Origin: Rahnella perminowiae
GTDB lineage: Bacteria > Pseudomonadota > Gammaproteobacteria > Enterobacterales > Enterobacteriaceae
Length of the DNA: 61,291 nucleotides
Assembly: GCF_019049755.1 (NCBI RefSeq)
Contig: NZ_JAFMOS010000644.1
Coordinates: forward strand, 1-61,291
Direction of reading: 5' to 3'
In this document: piece by piece, positions 27,990 through 37,052 of the stretch
Position numbering within the stretch: the stretch's first letter is position 1
Layout of the letters: every line of letters begins with the position of its first letter
Program-made: the position numbers and the translations under genes
Notes under the pieces: generated by a model
The model's input: only the letters and a program-made list of their open reading frames with translations
Databases searched by the model: none
Told to the model about the DNA's origin: nothing

Positions 27990-28013
27990 GAAATCAGAAC
28001 AGCTCAAAAGGGA

Positions 28014-28283
28014 TTATTTGAAGACTTCAGCCGTTGCTGTGATTTTCTTCTTCTCCTGAGCCGCAATCACAACATAGTATTTGCCACCCTTTTCATCAGC
28101 CAGTTTGGACAGCTCTTCTTTCGCATCCATCGGCGCGGTGTATTCATTGCTGGTCGTGATCACGCCCAGGCTGGTGTAACCTTTATCTTTGGCTTCTTCT
28201 TTCGAGATCATCTCAGCCGCCATTGCGTTGAGTGAGAATAACCCCGTCAGAATTGCCGCAACGATAATTTTATTTGATTTCAT
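28014..28283 (-). CDS. Small secreted stress protein of the BhsA/McbA/YhcN family (DUF1471)
   Basis: Members of this family are short periplasmic or outer-surface proteins, often induced by stress and affecting biofilm or envelope permeability. The product is 89 residues. It has a signal peptide (MKSNKIIVAAILTGLFSLNA, cut near AMA-AE) and one DUF1471 domain of about 65 residues with GYTSLGVITTSNEYTAP, KADEKGGKYYVV-like packing (LADEKGGKYYVVIAA) and ATAEVFK at the end. Which family member it is cannot be decided. It has its own terminator. The 230 bases upstream, before bioH, show no ORF. Confidence 0.87.
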   Translation of the reverse strand: MKSNKIIVAAILTGLFSLNAMAAEMISKEEAKDKGYTSLGVITTSNEYTAPMDAKEELSKLADEKGGKYYVVIAAQEKKKITATAEVFK

Positions 28284-28515
28284 GACTTTACCTCTAAATT
28301 GGATGAATAGTTCTCAAAGAAAGCAGTCAACATATGAACAGCAGGTGCATCTGCGCTGGCATGACCTTCATGGTTAAACACCAGTAAACTCCCCAGAGAC
28401 GCAAACAGGCTCGCGCAACAATTTACGCCCGCCTTTCACCCCGTCATCATCGGCTTAAGTATTAGTCACCCTTGGGAATTAGCCAGAAAATTGAAAAAAA
28501 TATTTACATTGGTTT

Positions 28516-29286
28516 TCAATCTGCAATCAGGAACCGCCCGACAATTTCACAAAACGTTTCCGGGTGGGAGATAAACGGCGCATGCGCGGCCTTTTCGATA
28601 ATTTCCGAACGGGAACCGGGCAGAATCGCATCCAGCAGGGGTACCATTTTGCGGGGCACCAGTCCGTCCAGCGCGCCGTAAATCCGCAGAACAGGCAACG
28701 TCAGTGCAGTCATCGGCTGGCGTAAATCCACATTGCGTAAGATCTCCAGCCCGCCATTAAGCACATCGACAGAAGGCACCGGCTGACCCAGCACAATGGA
28801 TTTCAGCAGGCGCGCATCCTGACGTGCGCTGTCGCTGCCGAGCGTCTGCAGTGCCAGAAAGCGCTCGACCGTGCGCTGAAAATCTTCGCTCAGCTGATGC
28901 TGGAACCCCTTCAGCACATCGGGGCGGATACCCGGCCAGTCTTGATGAGCCGTAAAACAGGGTGATGACGCCACGGTAATCAGTTTTTCCACACGTTGTG
29001 GCACACTCAAGGCTATCTGGCTGGCCACCAGACCGCCCAGTGACCAGCCCAGTAATGAGGCTTTTTCCGGCATGGCGGTGAGCACGGTTTCTGCCATGTC
29101 TTCCAGCGTCATCGCCCCGAATCCCTCACTGCGGCCATAGCCCGGCAAATCAATCAGATGCAGACAAAAATGCGGCGCAAGTCGCTCTGCCGTGTAACGC
29201 CACACTTCGGCATTCAGTCCCCATCCGTGAAGCAGCACAAGATGGCGATCTCCTTCGCCGATAGTCTCCCGATAAAGCGTATTCAT
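28516..29286 (-). CDS. bioH: Pimeloyl-ACP methyl ester carboxylesterase BioH
   Basis: BioH removes the methyl group from pimeloyl-ACP methyl ester, closing the fatty-acid-dependent phase of biotin synthesis. The product is 256 residues of the alpha/beta-hydrolase fold. The triad is in the E. coli positions: Ser82 in GWSLGG, Asp207 in YGALDGL and His235 in KAAHAPF. The ATG at 29286 gives the family N-terminus [20 protein letters not shown]; the longer open frame to 29331 reaches into the divergent gntX start. It is separated from gntX by 46 bases. Confidence 0.96.
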   Translation of the reverse strand: MNTLYRETIGEGDRHLVLLHGWGLNAEVWRYTAERLAPHFCLHLIDLPGYGRSEGFGAMTLEDMAETVLTAMPEKASLLGWSLGGLVASQIALSVPQRVEKLITVASSPCFTAHQDWPGIRPDVLKGFQHQLSEDFQRTVERFLALQTLGSDSARQDARLLKSIVLGQPVPSVDVLNGGLEILRNVDLRQPMTALTLPVLRIYGALDGLVPRKMVPLLDAILPGSRSEIIEKAAHAPFISHPETFCEIVGRFLIAD

Positions 29287-29332
29287 AGCGTATTGTCCGT
29301 GTCTGTCTGTTTGGCAAAAGGAACCCGCCACT

Positions 29333-30022
29333 ATGCTAACAATTGCCAGCCGCTGTTGGCTATGCCAGTGTCCGCTGCATCTCCCGGTTCAGGGCATTTG
29401 CAGCCTGTGCATGAAACATCTGCCGGTTGCCCCGCCCTGCTGTCTTCGCTGCGGATTGCCTTCCGCCGGTGGCAAAACCGATTGCGGACGATGCCTGTTG
29501 AAACCGCCACCCTGGGACGCGATGATCTTCGCCAGTCCTTATGAAATGCCGCTGAGCGGGCTGGTTTTGCGGTTCAAATTCTCAGGACAACCGGAACTGG
29601 ACACCACGCTCGCCCGTTTGCTGTTGTTACGCTGGCAGGAACGCTACCGGATGAGCAATCTGCCCAGACCCGATGTGCTCCTCAGTGTACCGCTGCATCA
29701 AAAACGCTATTTTTCGCGCGGGTATAATCAGAGTGAATTGCTGGCGAAGCCGCTGGCACGATGGCTACATTGTAAATATCTGCCCAATGCCCTGAGCCGT
29801 GACCGGCGTACACCGCCGCAACAAAGCCTGAGCGAGCGAGAAAGAAAGTGGAATCTGGGTAAAGCATTCACCTGCCATGTCAGCCTGCGCGATAAGCACG
29901 TGATGTTGCTTGACGATGTGGTTACGACCGGCAGCACGGTGCGGGAAATCAGCAAAATTCTGCGCAATCAGGGCGTTGCTTCGCTGCAAATAGCTTGTAT
30001 TTGCCGGACTTTACAGGCTTGA
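29333..30022 (+). CDS. gntX: ComF/GntX family phosphoribosyltransferase-like protein
   Basis: GntX (YhgH) belongs to the ComF family, linked to use of external DNA in several gamma-proteobacteria; its enzymatic reaction is not established. The product is 229 residues. The N-terminal part has four paired cysteines (CWLC, CSLC, CLRC, CGRC) suited to zinc binding, and the C-terminal part has the PRPP-binding motif [17 protein letters not shown]. The arrangement bioH / gntX / nfuA is that of E. coli. Confidence 0.92.
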   Translation: MLTIASRCWLCQCPLHLPVQGICSLCMKHLPVAPPCCLRCGLPSAGGKTDCGRCLLKPPPWDAMIFASPYEMPLSGLVLRFKFSGQPELDTTLARLLLLRWQERYRMSNLPRPDVLLSVPLHQKRYFSRGYNQSELLAKPLARWLHCKYLPNALSRDRRTPPQQSLSERERKWNLGKAFTCHVSLRDKHVMLLDDVVTTGSTVREISKILRNQGVASLQIACICRTLQA

Positions 30023-30082
30023 GCACGTGCTGCTAACACACTGGCAACGTGAAGGGTGACGGGTAAAAACAAAGGGCGTATT

Positions 30083-30107
30083 ATAACCAACCAGAGTAGT
30101 CAACTAT
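30083..30107 (+). promoter_or_regulatory. IscR type-1 binding site upstream of nfuA
   Basis: The 25 bases from ATAACC to CAACTAT fit the type-1 IscR consensus (ATA-S-YY-GACT-R-N3-Y-AGTC-RR-S-TAT) at nearly every defined position, including the AGTC half and the flanking ATA and TAT. IscR with its Fe-S cluster represses E. coli nfuA through such a site. It lies 12 bases before the nfuA start. Confidence 0.82.
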
Positions 30108-30119
30108 TGAGCGAATGTT

Positions 30120-30695
30120 ATGATCCTTATTACCGATGCTGCCCAAGAGCACTTTGCCAAATTACTGGCAAACCAGGAAGAAGGCACCCAAATCCGCGTA
30201 TTCGTGATCAATCCCGGTACGCCAACCGCAGAATGCGGTGTCTCTTATTGCCCACCTGACGCCGTGGAAGCGACGGATACCGAACTGAAGTTCGAAAAAC
30301 TGTCTGCTTTCATTGATGAATTAAGCGCGCCTTATCTGCAAGACGCCGTGATCGACTTCGTCACCGATCAGCTCGGTTCCCAGCTCACGCTGAAGGCACC
30401 GAATGCCAAAATGCGTAAGGTTTCTGATGATGCACCGCTGATGGAACGTGTTGAATATCAGCTGCAATCGCAGATTAACCCGCAGCTCGCCAGCCATGGT
30501 GGTCGTGTTTCCCTGATGGAAATCACCGATGACGGGATTGCCATTTTGCAATTCGGCGGTGGCTGCAATGGTTGTTCAATGATTGATGTCACACTGAAAG
30601 ACGGCATCGAGAAAGAACTGCTGCAAAACTTCCCTGAGCTGAAAGGCGTTCGCGACCTGACCGAACACCAGCGCGGCGAACACTCGTTCTACTGA
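30120..30695 (+). CDS. nfuA: Fe/S biogenesis protein NfuA
   Basis: NfuA carries [4Fe-4S] clusters to target enzymes and helps under oxidative stress or iron starvation. The product is 191 residues: an N-terminal degenerate A-type domain ([15 protein letters not shown] onward, including CGVSYC) and a C-terminal Nfu domain with GGGCNGCSM, cysteines at 149 and 152 as in E. coli. An IscR site directly upstream indicates control by Fe-S status. Two hairpins follow the gene. Confidence 0.96.
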   Translation: MILITDAAQEHFAKLLANQEEGTQIRVFVINPGTPTAECGVSYCPPDAVEATDTELKFEKLSAFIDELSAPYLQDAVIDFVTDQLGSQLTLKAPNAKMRKVSDDAPLMERVEYQLQSQINPQLASHGGRVSLMEITDDGIAILQFGGGCNGCSMIDVTLKDGIEKELLQNFPELKGVRDLTEHQRGEHSFY

Positions 30696-30725
30696 TCGCC
30701 TGAGCACATTTCAGTCTCCATCATC

Positions 30726-30790
30726 AAGGGTTCAGCACTGCTGAGCCCTTAAGATTGCTGCCCCACTTTTCAGGTGGGGTTATTCTTTTC
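30726..30790 (+). terminator. Paired hairpins after nfuA
   Basis: Hairpin one pairs AAGGG-TCAGCA (30726-30737) with TGCTGAG-CCCTT (30738-30750). Hairpin two pairs CCCCAC (30761-30766) with GTGGGG (30774-30779) and runs into TTATTCTTTTC. The second is the likely nfuA terminator, and it also stands at the edge of the type VI cassette on the other strand. Confidence 0.75.
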
Positions 30791-30826
30791 TTCTTCATAT
30801 TCTGCGCCGTGGCTGCAAGGGGTCAT
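30770..30826 (-). other. 18-codon ORF coupled to the hcp stop (possible truncated downstream gene)
   Basis: An ATG overlaps the hcp stop codon as TGATG, followed by 18 codons (MTPCSHGAEYEEEKNNPT) before a stop inside the nfuA terminator hairpin. The coupling suggests that another gene once followed hcp and was cut off when the cassette edge was formed. A chance ORF is equally possible. Confidence 0.3.
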
Positions 30827-31316
30827 CACGCTGTCACTCTTTCCGTCCACGCATCGCTGTATTGAATGTTGCCATCTACAAACTTCCAGGTGATTTTTTC
30901 GTACATCATGGAGACTGACTCCATGTGGTTCATCCGCGAGTTACCAGCCATGCGAATATTTGGCACGCCCGGATTTACGCCGGTTATCTTCACGCCCTCC
31001 ATAAGAACAATGAAGTAACACACCTCCTGACCGGCATCATTGATGGAATAGAAACGAACCTCTGCACTTTTAAGCGTCTGCCCAGTCGCCACAGCTTTGT
31101 ACAGATACGGACTTGAACTGTCGGTCTCTTTCTCAAACATGAAAGCAGAATGAGAACGCGGGCCAGTGATTTTGCCAGAAGCTGGATCAACAGGCAGATT
31201 AAGCCCGTGGCTCATTCCAATAACCTCTATACTGCCCTCACGGCCGTTGACGTCAACGGATCCTTTGATGTCTGCACCACCATCATCTTTAAGCCATAGA
31301 TACGGGGGATCGGCAT
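30826..31316 (-). pseudogene. hcp: Orphan hcp, type VI secretion tube protein, frameshifted at codon 4
   Basis: Hcp forms the hexameric inner tube of the type VI secretion system and can carry effectors. The start ATG at 31316 follows a strong AAGGAGAG site, one base after the stop of the preceding gene, and reads MPIP. The true Hcp frame continues as PPYLWLKDDGGADIKGSVDV, but only if one base is added to a run of five Cs (31304-31308 on the plus strand). From there it is open to 30826: GSIEVIGMSHGLNLPVD, SSSPYLYKAVATGQTLKSAEV, SMMYEKITWKF, SDAWTERVTA. The restored protein would be 163 residues, the family length. In the Hcp frame an in-frame stop lies just upstream and the first ATG is at 31215, so the gene as given cannot make full-length Hcp. 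Either the gene is broken or the base was missed in sequencing. Confidence 0.85.
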
Positions 31317-31317
31317 T

Positions 31318-31605
31318 TTATTCTCTCCTTATTTTTCTTATGAACTTCATGGTTAATAAATAAATTATTGCTGTAATTCCCATTACAATTACCAAATCTA
31401 TATAAAAATATGTGTCATCAATATTCTCTGCGCCTAATTCACCAGCACCATGAATTAAACAGCCTATTTCCAGAACAAATTCATAGCTCAGCCAACAATA
31501 GGGGTCGCCTAATGCCCGACCCACAACAGCGGAAATTAAAATGAAAAAAAACAGCTTAAATAATTTTATAATCAGTGGGTTAATATTACGGGCAAGCAGT
31601 GCCAT
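31318..31605 (-). CDS. Small membrane protein, putative immunity protein of the Tlde1-like effector
   Basis: The product is 95 residues with two hydrophobic helices (about 13-32 and 69-88) and a loop of about 35 residues between them that contains two cysteines (DPYCWLSYEF, GCLIHGAGE). The tail KFIRKIRRE is basic, which places both ends in the cytoplasm and the loop in the periplasm. That is where a cell-wall-attacking effector would have to be blocked. The ATG lies inside the end of the effector gene (20-base overlap) after GAGGTG. I recognise no named family; the immunity role is inferred from position and topology. It is strongly AT-rich compared with malQ or nfuA. Confidence 0.7.
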   Translation of the reverse strand: MALLARNINPLIIKLFKLFFFILISAVVGRALGDPYCWLSYEFVLEIGCLIHGAGELGAENIDDTYFYIDLVIVMGITAIIYLLTMKFIRKIRRE

Positions 31606-32095
31606 TGGTGATCACCTCAATAACGCCATATGCTGATAAATTTGTCCCTTTCACCTTAAAAGTTTTTTCTCTAAGTAATGCGTTTTTTATCATTGCGTAG
31701 TCAGACTGGTGAGCAAGCGTGATACAGCCATCGGAGATGGTGCCGGGATGGAGTCGAAATCCTCCCCGGGCAACTTTATTGAAAAAAGTTTGATCATCAA
31801 TCACTTCATCCGAACGGTACAAAGCAAACCATTCAGTATGATCAACGTGGTAGTAAAACGTGCTCTTATACTTATCTATGCCCCATGCCCTGAGCTGGTT
31901 GGCTTTACTGCCTCTTGGCCTATCGACAACGTAATATTTGCCCGCTGGTAATGGCCCATTATTTATAATTGCTCCGCACCCGCCACGGTTGCGATAGGCA
32001 CCATTACCAGAAAACGCGAGAAACGTCCCCAACCCAGGAAAACTCAACGGCGAATAATCAGCATTGTTTATTACAAACTTTCCATTTAGTGCCAT
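31586..32095 (-). CDS. Tlde1-like type VI secretion effector (DUF2778, L,D-transpeptidase-like)
   Basis: Tlde1 effectors are delivered by type VI secretion to the periplasm of rival cells, where they cut peptidoglycan stems and exchange D-amino acids. The product is 169 residues without a signal peptide. It shows the DUF2778 features FSGNGAYRN near the N-terminus and GGFRLHPGTISDGCITL, giving His116 and Cys124 as the likely catalytic pair. PLPAGKYYVVDRP is another family segment. The upstream AAGG is about nine bases from the ATG. The gene overlaps the putative immunity gene and is followed by hcp, which supports a three-gene effector-immunity-carrier unit. The target species are unknown, and no other type VI genes are in the window. 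Confidence 0.83.
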   Translation of the reverse strand: MALNGKFVINNADYSPLSFPGLGTFLAFSGNGAYRNRGGCGAIINNGPLPAGKYYVVDRPRGSKANQLRAWGIDKYKSTFYYHVDHTEWFALYRSDEVIDDQTFFNKVARGGFRLHPGTISDGCITLAHQSDYAMIKNALLREKTFKVKGTNLSAYGVIEVITNGTACP

Positions 32096-32310
32096 CCCAA
32101 GCCCTTACGCTCCAATTTAGGTGAGATAATTCTATTCCCTTATTTATTTATTTTTGGGGTTTTATTGTTAATAATTGCTTAATTTACACTTCACACTTGG
32201 TGACGATGCCATTCTGATATTTGTTATACCTAATCCCGCAAAGCGACAACATAAAATTAATCACATCGGGCCTGAGGAAATCCAGACCCTTTTTGTGCCA
32301 GAAACAGGGC
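32096..32310. other. AT-rich intergenic stretch before the type VI cassette
   Basis: This stretch separates the malQ stop from the effector start, both on the minus strand. It is visibly AT-rich near the effector and probably holds the cassette promoter, but no clear hexamer pair could be fixed. No ORF, integrase, tRNA end or long direct repeat was seen. Confidence 0.4.
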
Positions 32311-34386
32311 TTATACTTTTCTTCGCTGGTTCAAATCACTCAGCAGCGCATCAATATGCTCATCGCCAAACATTTCCTCCAGCGTCCGCGACAACTTGCG
32401 CCGCCAGTTGGGGTATTCGGTATTGGTGCCCGGCACGTTCACTGGTGTGGACATGTCCAGCCAGTCTTCCGGTTGCAGGCCCAGTAATGCGCTGGCACTG
32501 CCCGCCAGATAACGTTGTAAACCCCGGTTGAGCAGCGGTGTCATTGGCATATTTTCAGCACTGCGGCTGGTCGATTTCGGTACACATTGTTTCAGATGCA
32601 GCGCATTAAGAAGCCCCTGCTTGCTACGTTCGCGCTCCCCGCGCAGTTTTTCCAGCACGTGCGGATCCGGGTATATCCCCAGAGATGCGCCCAGTGTTAA
32701 ATCACCGCCTTCCCAGTAGCCCCGCAACGTGGGTAAGTCATGCGTGGTCACGGTCGCCATCGCTTGCGAAACATAGTCTTCCGGCGGGTGGTACCGGAAG
32801 TTTTTATCGTGTTCGAAATACAACACTTTGTAGGAATACACGCCGCTGTCACGCAGACTGGCGAGGATTTCTTTCGGCACGGTGCCCAGATCTTCACCAA
32901 TCACCATGCACCGATGCCGCTGGCTTTCCAAAGCCAGTACGCCGAGTAAATCCTCCAGCGGGTAACGGACATAGGCACCGCTGCCCGCGTCCTGGTCAGC
33001 AGGTATCCACCACAAACGCAGCAACCCCATGACATGATCGATACGCAATGCGCCGCATTCCGCCATATTTGCCCGTAGCAAATCAATAAACGGCTGATAG
33101 GCACGGGCTTTCATTTCGTGTGGATCAATGGGTGGAAGCCCCCAGTTTTGCCCCTGAGGTCCGAGAATATCGGGCGGCGCGCCGACTGTGGCATTCAGAC
33201 AATACAGCGCCGGATCGGACCAGGTTTCCGCACCGCCTTGCGCCACGCCCACCGCCAGATCGCGGTATAAACCAACGGGCATCCCCAGCTCCACGCTGCG
33301 CTGATAACATTCAGACAGCTGCGTATGCGCCAGCCATTGCTGCCATTGATAAAACGCAATTTCACCGGCGTAACGCTCACTGAATTCATGTACGTCTGCA
33401 CTTTTCGCATCGCGATAGGCATCCGGCCACACCGGCCATCCCCACTCGCCCAGCCCCTGATCGCGCAGATGCACATGCAATGCATCGAACAGTGCTTGTT
33501 GCCGCAGACTGTCACCGCCTTGCGCCACGAACTGACGGAAATCCTGCTTACGCGTACTGTTTTCCGGCAGCCCGCAAAACAGCCGCCATGCCAGTTTCAG
33601 CGCCGCCAGTTTCAGTTCCATCACCCGCGGATAATCAACAAACCCGGCGCTGCGCACCTGCAATAACGCATCACGCGTCTCAATAGAATGCCACCAGGTT
33701 TGTGCCTCGCTGCTGGTGGTAAATTCCTCCACGGCACTGACATCGATATAGGTCAGATTCAGCCAGCGGCGGGACGAGGGACTGTACGGGCTGGCACTTT
33801 GTGGATTCGCCGGGTAGAGCGCGTGTATCGGATTCAGTCCGACGAATGCCCCGCCGCGCTGGCCGACTTCTTCGACCATTTTTTTCAGGTCACCAAAATC
33901 GCCGACGCCCCAGTTATTCTCCGAGCGCAACGTGTAAAGCTGAACGGTCGCGCCCCACAGTTTTTTTCCTGCCAGCAATGCTTCAGGCTCATAACAGCGC
34001 GGCGGCACAACGATTATCCGGCAGGGCCAGACGTTGCCGTTTTGCGATAACGTCAGCAGGTGATAGCCGGCAGGCAGCAACACACCGAGATCCAGCGCCT
34101 TGCCTGCGGCGATCTCACCCTGTGTCTGGCTGCCATTTTCCTGCGTCAGTTGCCAGCTAAATACACCACTGACTTCCGGTGTCACCAGCACTTTTTTGCC
34201 TTGCGTAAATACTTTAACGGGCGGCACAGGTGTAACCTCCGGCACATAAGCCGGATCACGCCCCATAGCGGCCAGCAAGGCGACACGCGTGTCATCGGAC
34301 ACTATTTCCACGTCATCCGTCATATTAATGAAACTGTCTACAATGCCTGCCCGGCGCGCGGCCTCAGCAAGTTGCTTATTCTCCAT
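32311..34386 (-). CDS. malQ: 4-alpha-glucanotransferase (amylomaltase)
   Basis: MalQ transfers maltosyl and longer dextrinyl groups between maltodextrins and releases glucose, working with MalP in the cytoplasm. The product is 691 residues of the GH77 family. Catalytic segments are visible: MAECGALRIDHVMGLLRLWW with the nucleophile Asp, MVIGEDLGTVP with the acid/base Glu, and TTHDLPTLRGYW. The N-terminal extension typical of enterobacterial MalQ is present. It starts 8 bases after the malP stop. Confidence 0.96.
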   Translation of the reverse strand: MENKQLAEAARRAGIVDSFINMTDDVEIVSDDTRVALLAAMGRDPAYVPEVTPVPPVKVFTQGKKVLVTPEVSGVFSWQLTQENGSQTQGEIAAGKALDLGVLLPAGYHLLTLSQNGNVWPCRIIVVPPRCYEPEALLAGKKLWGATVQLYTLRSENNWGVGDFGDLKKMVEEVGQRGGAFVGLNPIHALYPANPQSASPYSPSSRRWLNLTYIDVSAVEEFTTSSEAQTWWHSIETRDALLQVRSAGFVDYPRVMELKLAALKLAWRLFCGLPENSTRKQDFRQFVAQGGDSLRQQALFDALHVHLRDQGLGEWGWPVWPDAYRDAKSADVHEFSERYAGEIAFYQWQQWLAHTQLSECYQRSVELGMPVGLYRDLAVGVAQGGAETWSDPALYCLNATVGAPPDILGPQGQNWGLPPIDPHEMKARAYQPFIDLLRANMAECGALRIDHVMGLLRLWWIPADQDAGSGAYVRYPLEDLLGVLALESQRHRCMVIGEDLGTVPKEILASLRDSGVYSYKVLYFEHDKNFRYHPPEDYVSQAMATVTTHDLPTLRGYWEGGDLTLGASLGIYPDPHVLEKLRGERERSKQGLLNALHLKQCVPKSTSRSAENMPMTPLLNRGLQRYLAGSASALLGLQPEDWLDMSTPVNVPGTNTEYPNWRRKLSRTLEEMFGDEHIDALLSDLNQRRKV

Positions 34387-34394
34387 ATCGGCTC

Positions 34395-36809
34395 CTATCT
34401 TTTAGCCTGCCAGATGCGTTGCTGGTAATCGCGGACGGAGCGGTCGGCGCTGAACATACCTACGCGGGCCGTGTTGAGCAACGTACGGCGTGTCCATTCA
34501 TCGGCATTACGGTAAAGCGTATCCACTTCTTTTTGTGCCTCGCAATACGCGGCAAAATCCGCCAGCACCAGATACGGATCACCGCCATCGAGCAGACTGT
34601 TCAGCATCAGATCGAAGGCTTTTTTGTCACCATTGGCATAAAAGCCGCTGGCAAGCTCATCGAGAATCGATTTGAGATGTTTGTCCTTTTTGACCCACGC
34701 TTTCGGCTTATAGCCTTTTTTCAGCTGCGCTTTCACTTCATCGACCGTCAGACCAAAGATAAAAATATTGTCCTCACCGACCTGTTCGGCAATCTCGACG
34801 TTTGCGCCGTCGAGCGTACCAATAGTCAGCGCACCATTCAGCGCCAGTTTCATGTTGCCGGTGCCGGAGGCTTCCTTACCGGCAGTTGAAATCTGTTCCG
34901 ACACATCCGCCGCCGGGATCATCAGTTCTGCCACTGAGACACAATAATCGGGAATGAACACCACTTTAAGACGATCGGCGACGATCGGATCATTGTTGAT
35001 CTTCTCAGCCACCTGATTGATCGCATAGATAATGTTTTTTGCGAGGTAATATCCGGGCGCGGCCTTCGCACCAAACAGAAAAACGCGCGGCACGATATCC
35101 AGCTTAGGGTTATCGCGTAACTGGCGATACAGCGAAAGAATGTGCAACAGATTGAGATGCTGACGTTTGTATTCGTGCAGACGTTTAATCTGCACATCGA
35201 AAATCGCCTCGGGATTAAGCCTGATGCCCATGCGCTGCCAGACATATTCCGCCAGCCGCACTTTGTTATCGTGCTTAATTTTGCGGTACTGTTTGCAGAA
35301 TTTTTTGTCTTTGACGCCGTCTTCCAGACCTTTCAGCAGGTCAAGATTGTTGACCCAACTGTCGGTTTTCAGCCGTTCATCAATCAGCGCCGACAGCGCC
35401 GGATTACACTGTTTCAGCCAGCGGCGTGGCGTGATGCCGTTGGTCACGTTATGGAACTTTTCCGGCCACAACTGGTAATATTCCGGGAACAGATCTTTGA
35501 CCACCAGATCTGAATGCAGCGCCGCAACACCGTTTACGGCAAATCCGGCAACCACGCACAGATTCGCCATACGCACCTGTTTGTCATGATGGACAGCAAG
35601 CTTCGCCCAGACCGCCTCGTCGCCGGGCCATTGTTTGCTGACCCGTTTCTTAAAGTCAGCATTAATCTGTTTGATAATCTGAAAATGACGCGGCAGCAGA
35701 CCGCGCACCAGACGCTCGTCCCAGGTTTCCAGCGCTTCCGGCATCAGCGTATGGTTGGTATATGCGAAGGTACGGCTGGTGATACGCCACGCGTCATTCC
35801 AGCTCAGCTGATGTTCATCGATCAGTACGCGCAGCATTTCAGGAATAGCGATAGTCGGATGTGTATCGTTGAGCTGGATAACTTCATAATCTGGCAACTC
35901 GCTGATTTTACGACCCAGGAAATGGTGACGCCGCAGGATATCGGCCACCGAGCAGGCACACTGGAAATACTGCTGCATCAGTCGCAGACGTTTACCGGCC
36001 TGATGGTTGTCGTTCGGATACAGGACTTTGGTGAGTTTGGCGGCATCGATACCCTGTTGTTCGGCTTTCAGAAACTCGCCGTCATTAAACTTTTCGAGAT
36101 CAAACGGATGAGGATGCGTGGCTTCCCACAAGCGCAACGGTTGCGTGATGCCGTTGCGATAACCCATTACCGGCAAATCCCAGGCTTCACCGCGCAGGGT
36201 AAATTCCGGTTCCCAGCGTGAAACGCCCTGCTCATTCTTTACAATTTTACCGCCAATACCGACATTTACCGCCAGCGAGCTATTATGGCGGAACCACGGA
36301 TATTCGCTGCGATGCCAGTCGTCCGGTGATTCTTTCTGTTTACCATCGACAAAACGCTGGCGGAATAAACCGTACTGATAATTCAGGCCGTAACCGATAC
36401 CAGGTTGCCCGACCGATGCCATTGCATCGAGATAACAGGCCGCCAGCCGCCCCAGCCCGCCATTTCCCAGTGCCGGGTCGATTTCTTCTTCCAGCAGATC
36501 GGTCAGGTTGATATCAAAAGATTCCAGCACAGTGGCAATTTTTTCATACCAGCCGAGATTAATCAGGTTATTGCCGGTCAGACGGCCGACCAGAAATTCC
36601 ATCGAAATATAGTTAACGTGGCGGGTGATTTTTTTATTCTTACTGCTGACCGGCTCGCTTTGCGGGGGAAGTTGCTCAGCAACGGCGGCACTGACGGCAT
36701 GCCACCACTGGTGACGGGTCATATCAGAAGCTGAAGTAAGTCCGAACGCTTGCCACTGGCGGGTGAGTGCTGACAAAAAAACATCTTGCTTGAACGTGAT
36801 CTTCGACAT
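34395..36809 (-). CDS. malP: Maltodextrin phosphorylase
   Basis: MalP releases glucose-1-phosphate from maltodextrins, using pyridoxal phosphate. The product is 804 residues of the GT35 family, with the PLP-lysine region [20 protein letters not shown] and [16 protein letters not shown] near the N-terminus. Its pairing with malQ and its length distinguish it from glgP, which lies 13 kb away in this window. E. coli has the activator gene malT next to malP; here the neighbour is the ula operon instead. MalT boxes upstream could not be called with confidence. Confidence 0.95.
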   Translation of the reverse strand: MSKITFKQDVFLSALTRQWQAFGLTSASDMTRHQWWHAVSAAVAEQLPPQSEPVSSKNKKITRHVNYISMEFLVGRLTGNNLINLGWYEKIATVLESFDINLTDLLEEEIDPALGNGGLGRLAACYLDAMASVGQPGIGYGLNYQYGLFRQRFVDGKQKESPDDWHRSEYPWFRHNSSLAVNVGIGGKIVKNEQGVSRWEPEFTLRGEAWDLPVMGYRNGITQPLRLWEATHPHPFDLEKFNDGEFLKAEQQGIDAAKLTKVLYPNDNHQAGKRLRLMQQYFQCACSVADILRRHHFLGRKISELPDYEVIQLNDTHPTIAIPEMLRVLIDEHQLSWNDAWRITSRTFAYTNHTLMPEALETWDERLVRGLLPRHFQIIKQINADFKKRVSKQWPGDEAVWAKLAVHHDKQVRMANLCVVAGFAVNGVAALHSDLVVKDLFPEYYQLWPEKFHNVTNGITPRRWLKQCNPALSALIDERLKTDSWVNNLDLLKGLEDGVKDKKFCKQYRKIKHDNKVRLAEYVWQRMGIRLNPEAIFDVQIKRLHEYKRQHLNLLHILSLYRQLRDNPKLDIVPRVFLFGAKAAPGYYLAKNIIYAINQVAEKINNDPIVADRLKVVFIPDYCVSVAELMIPAADVSEQISTAGKEASGTGNMKLALNGALTIGTLDGANVEIAEQVGEDNIFIFGLTVDEVKAQLKKGYKPKAWVKKDKHLKSILDELASGFYANGDKKAFDLMLNSLLDGGDPYLVLADFAAYCEAQKEVDTLYRNADEWTRRTLLNTARVGMFSADRSVRDYQQRIWQAKR

Positions 36810-36999
36810 AGGGCAGTCTCTTTTCTGTCTGAGGGGACGGAATACTTCCGTGAGAAAAAGCCTGATTGCAGTAAAAAGCGTGATCCCAATATCTATGTAT
36901 AAACCCTATGCTGGAAAAATGCTCACTGCGGGAGAGGGAAAAAATGCATGAAATCATGTCGGAGGGGTGACGGAGATACCATTAATACCCCATCCCTGC

Positions 37000-37018
37000 C
37001 TCCCCTGCGAAGCGGGAG
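37000..37018. repeat. Short palindromic repeat after ulaF (REP-like)
   Basis: CTCCC(C)TGCGAAGCGGGAG. The stem CTCCC/GGGAG and the TGCGAAG loop core recur after glpD (49217-49247), where the stem is longer. Such copies in intergenic ends resemble REP elements. The 243 bases between malP and ulaF otherwise hold the malP promoter region and no ORF. Confidence 0.5.
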
Positions 37019-37052
37019 TTGAAGTGGAGTTTTAATGGCCTCTCAATAGCTA

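Noticed and set aside
32096-32310. Integrase, tRNA end or att direct repeats flanking the type VI cassette
   Set aside because: None could be found on either side; the mode of insertion stays open.
36988-37014. Tandem MalT boxes upstream of malP (GGGGAGGCAG and AGGGATGGGG on the minus strand)
   Set aside because: Each matches the consensus at only eight of ten bases, one overlaps the REP-like palindrome, and they lie about 180 bases from the gene.
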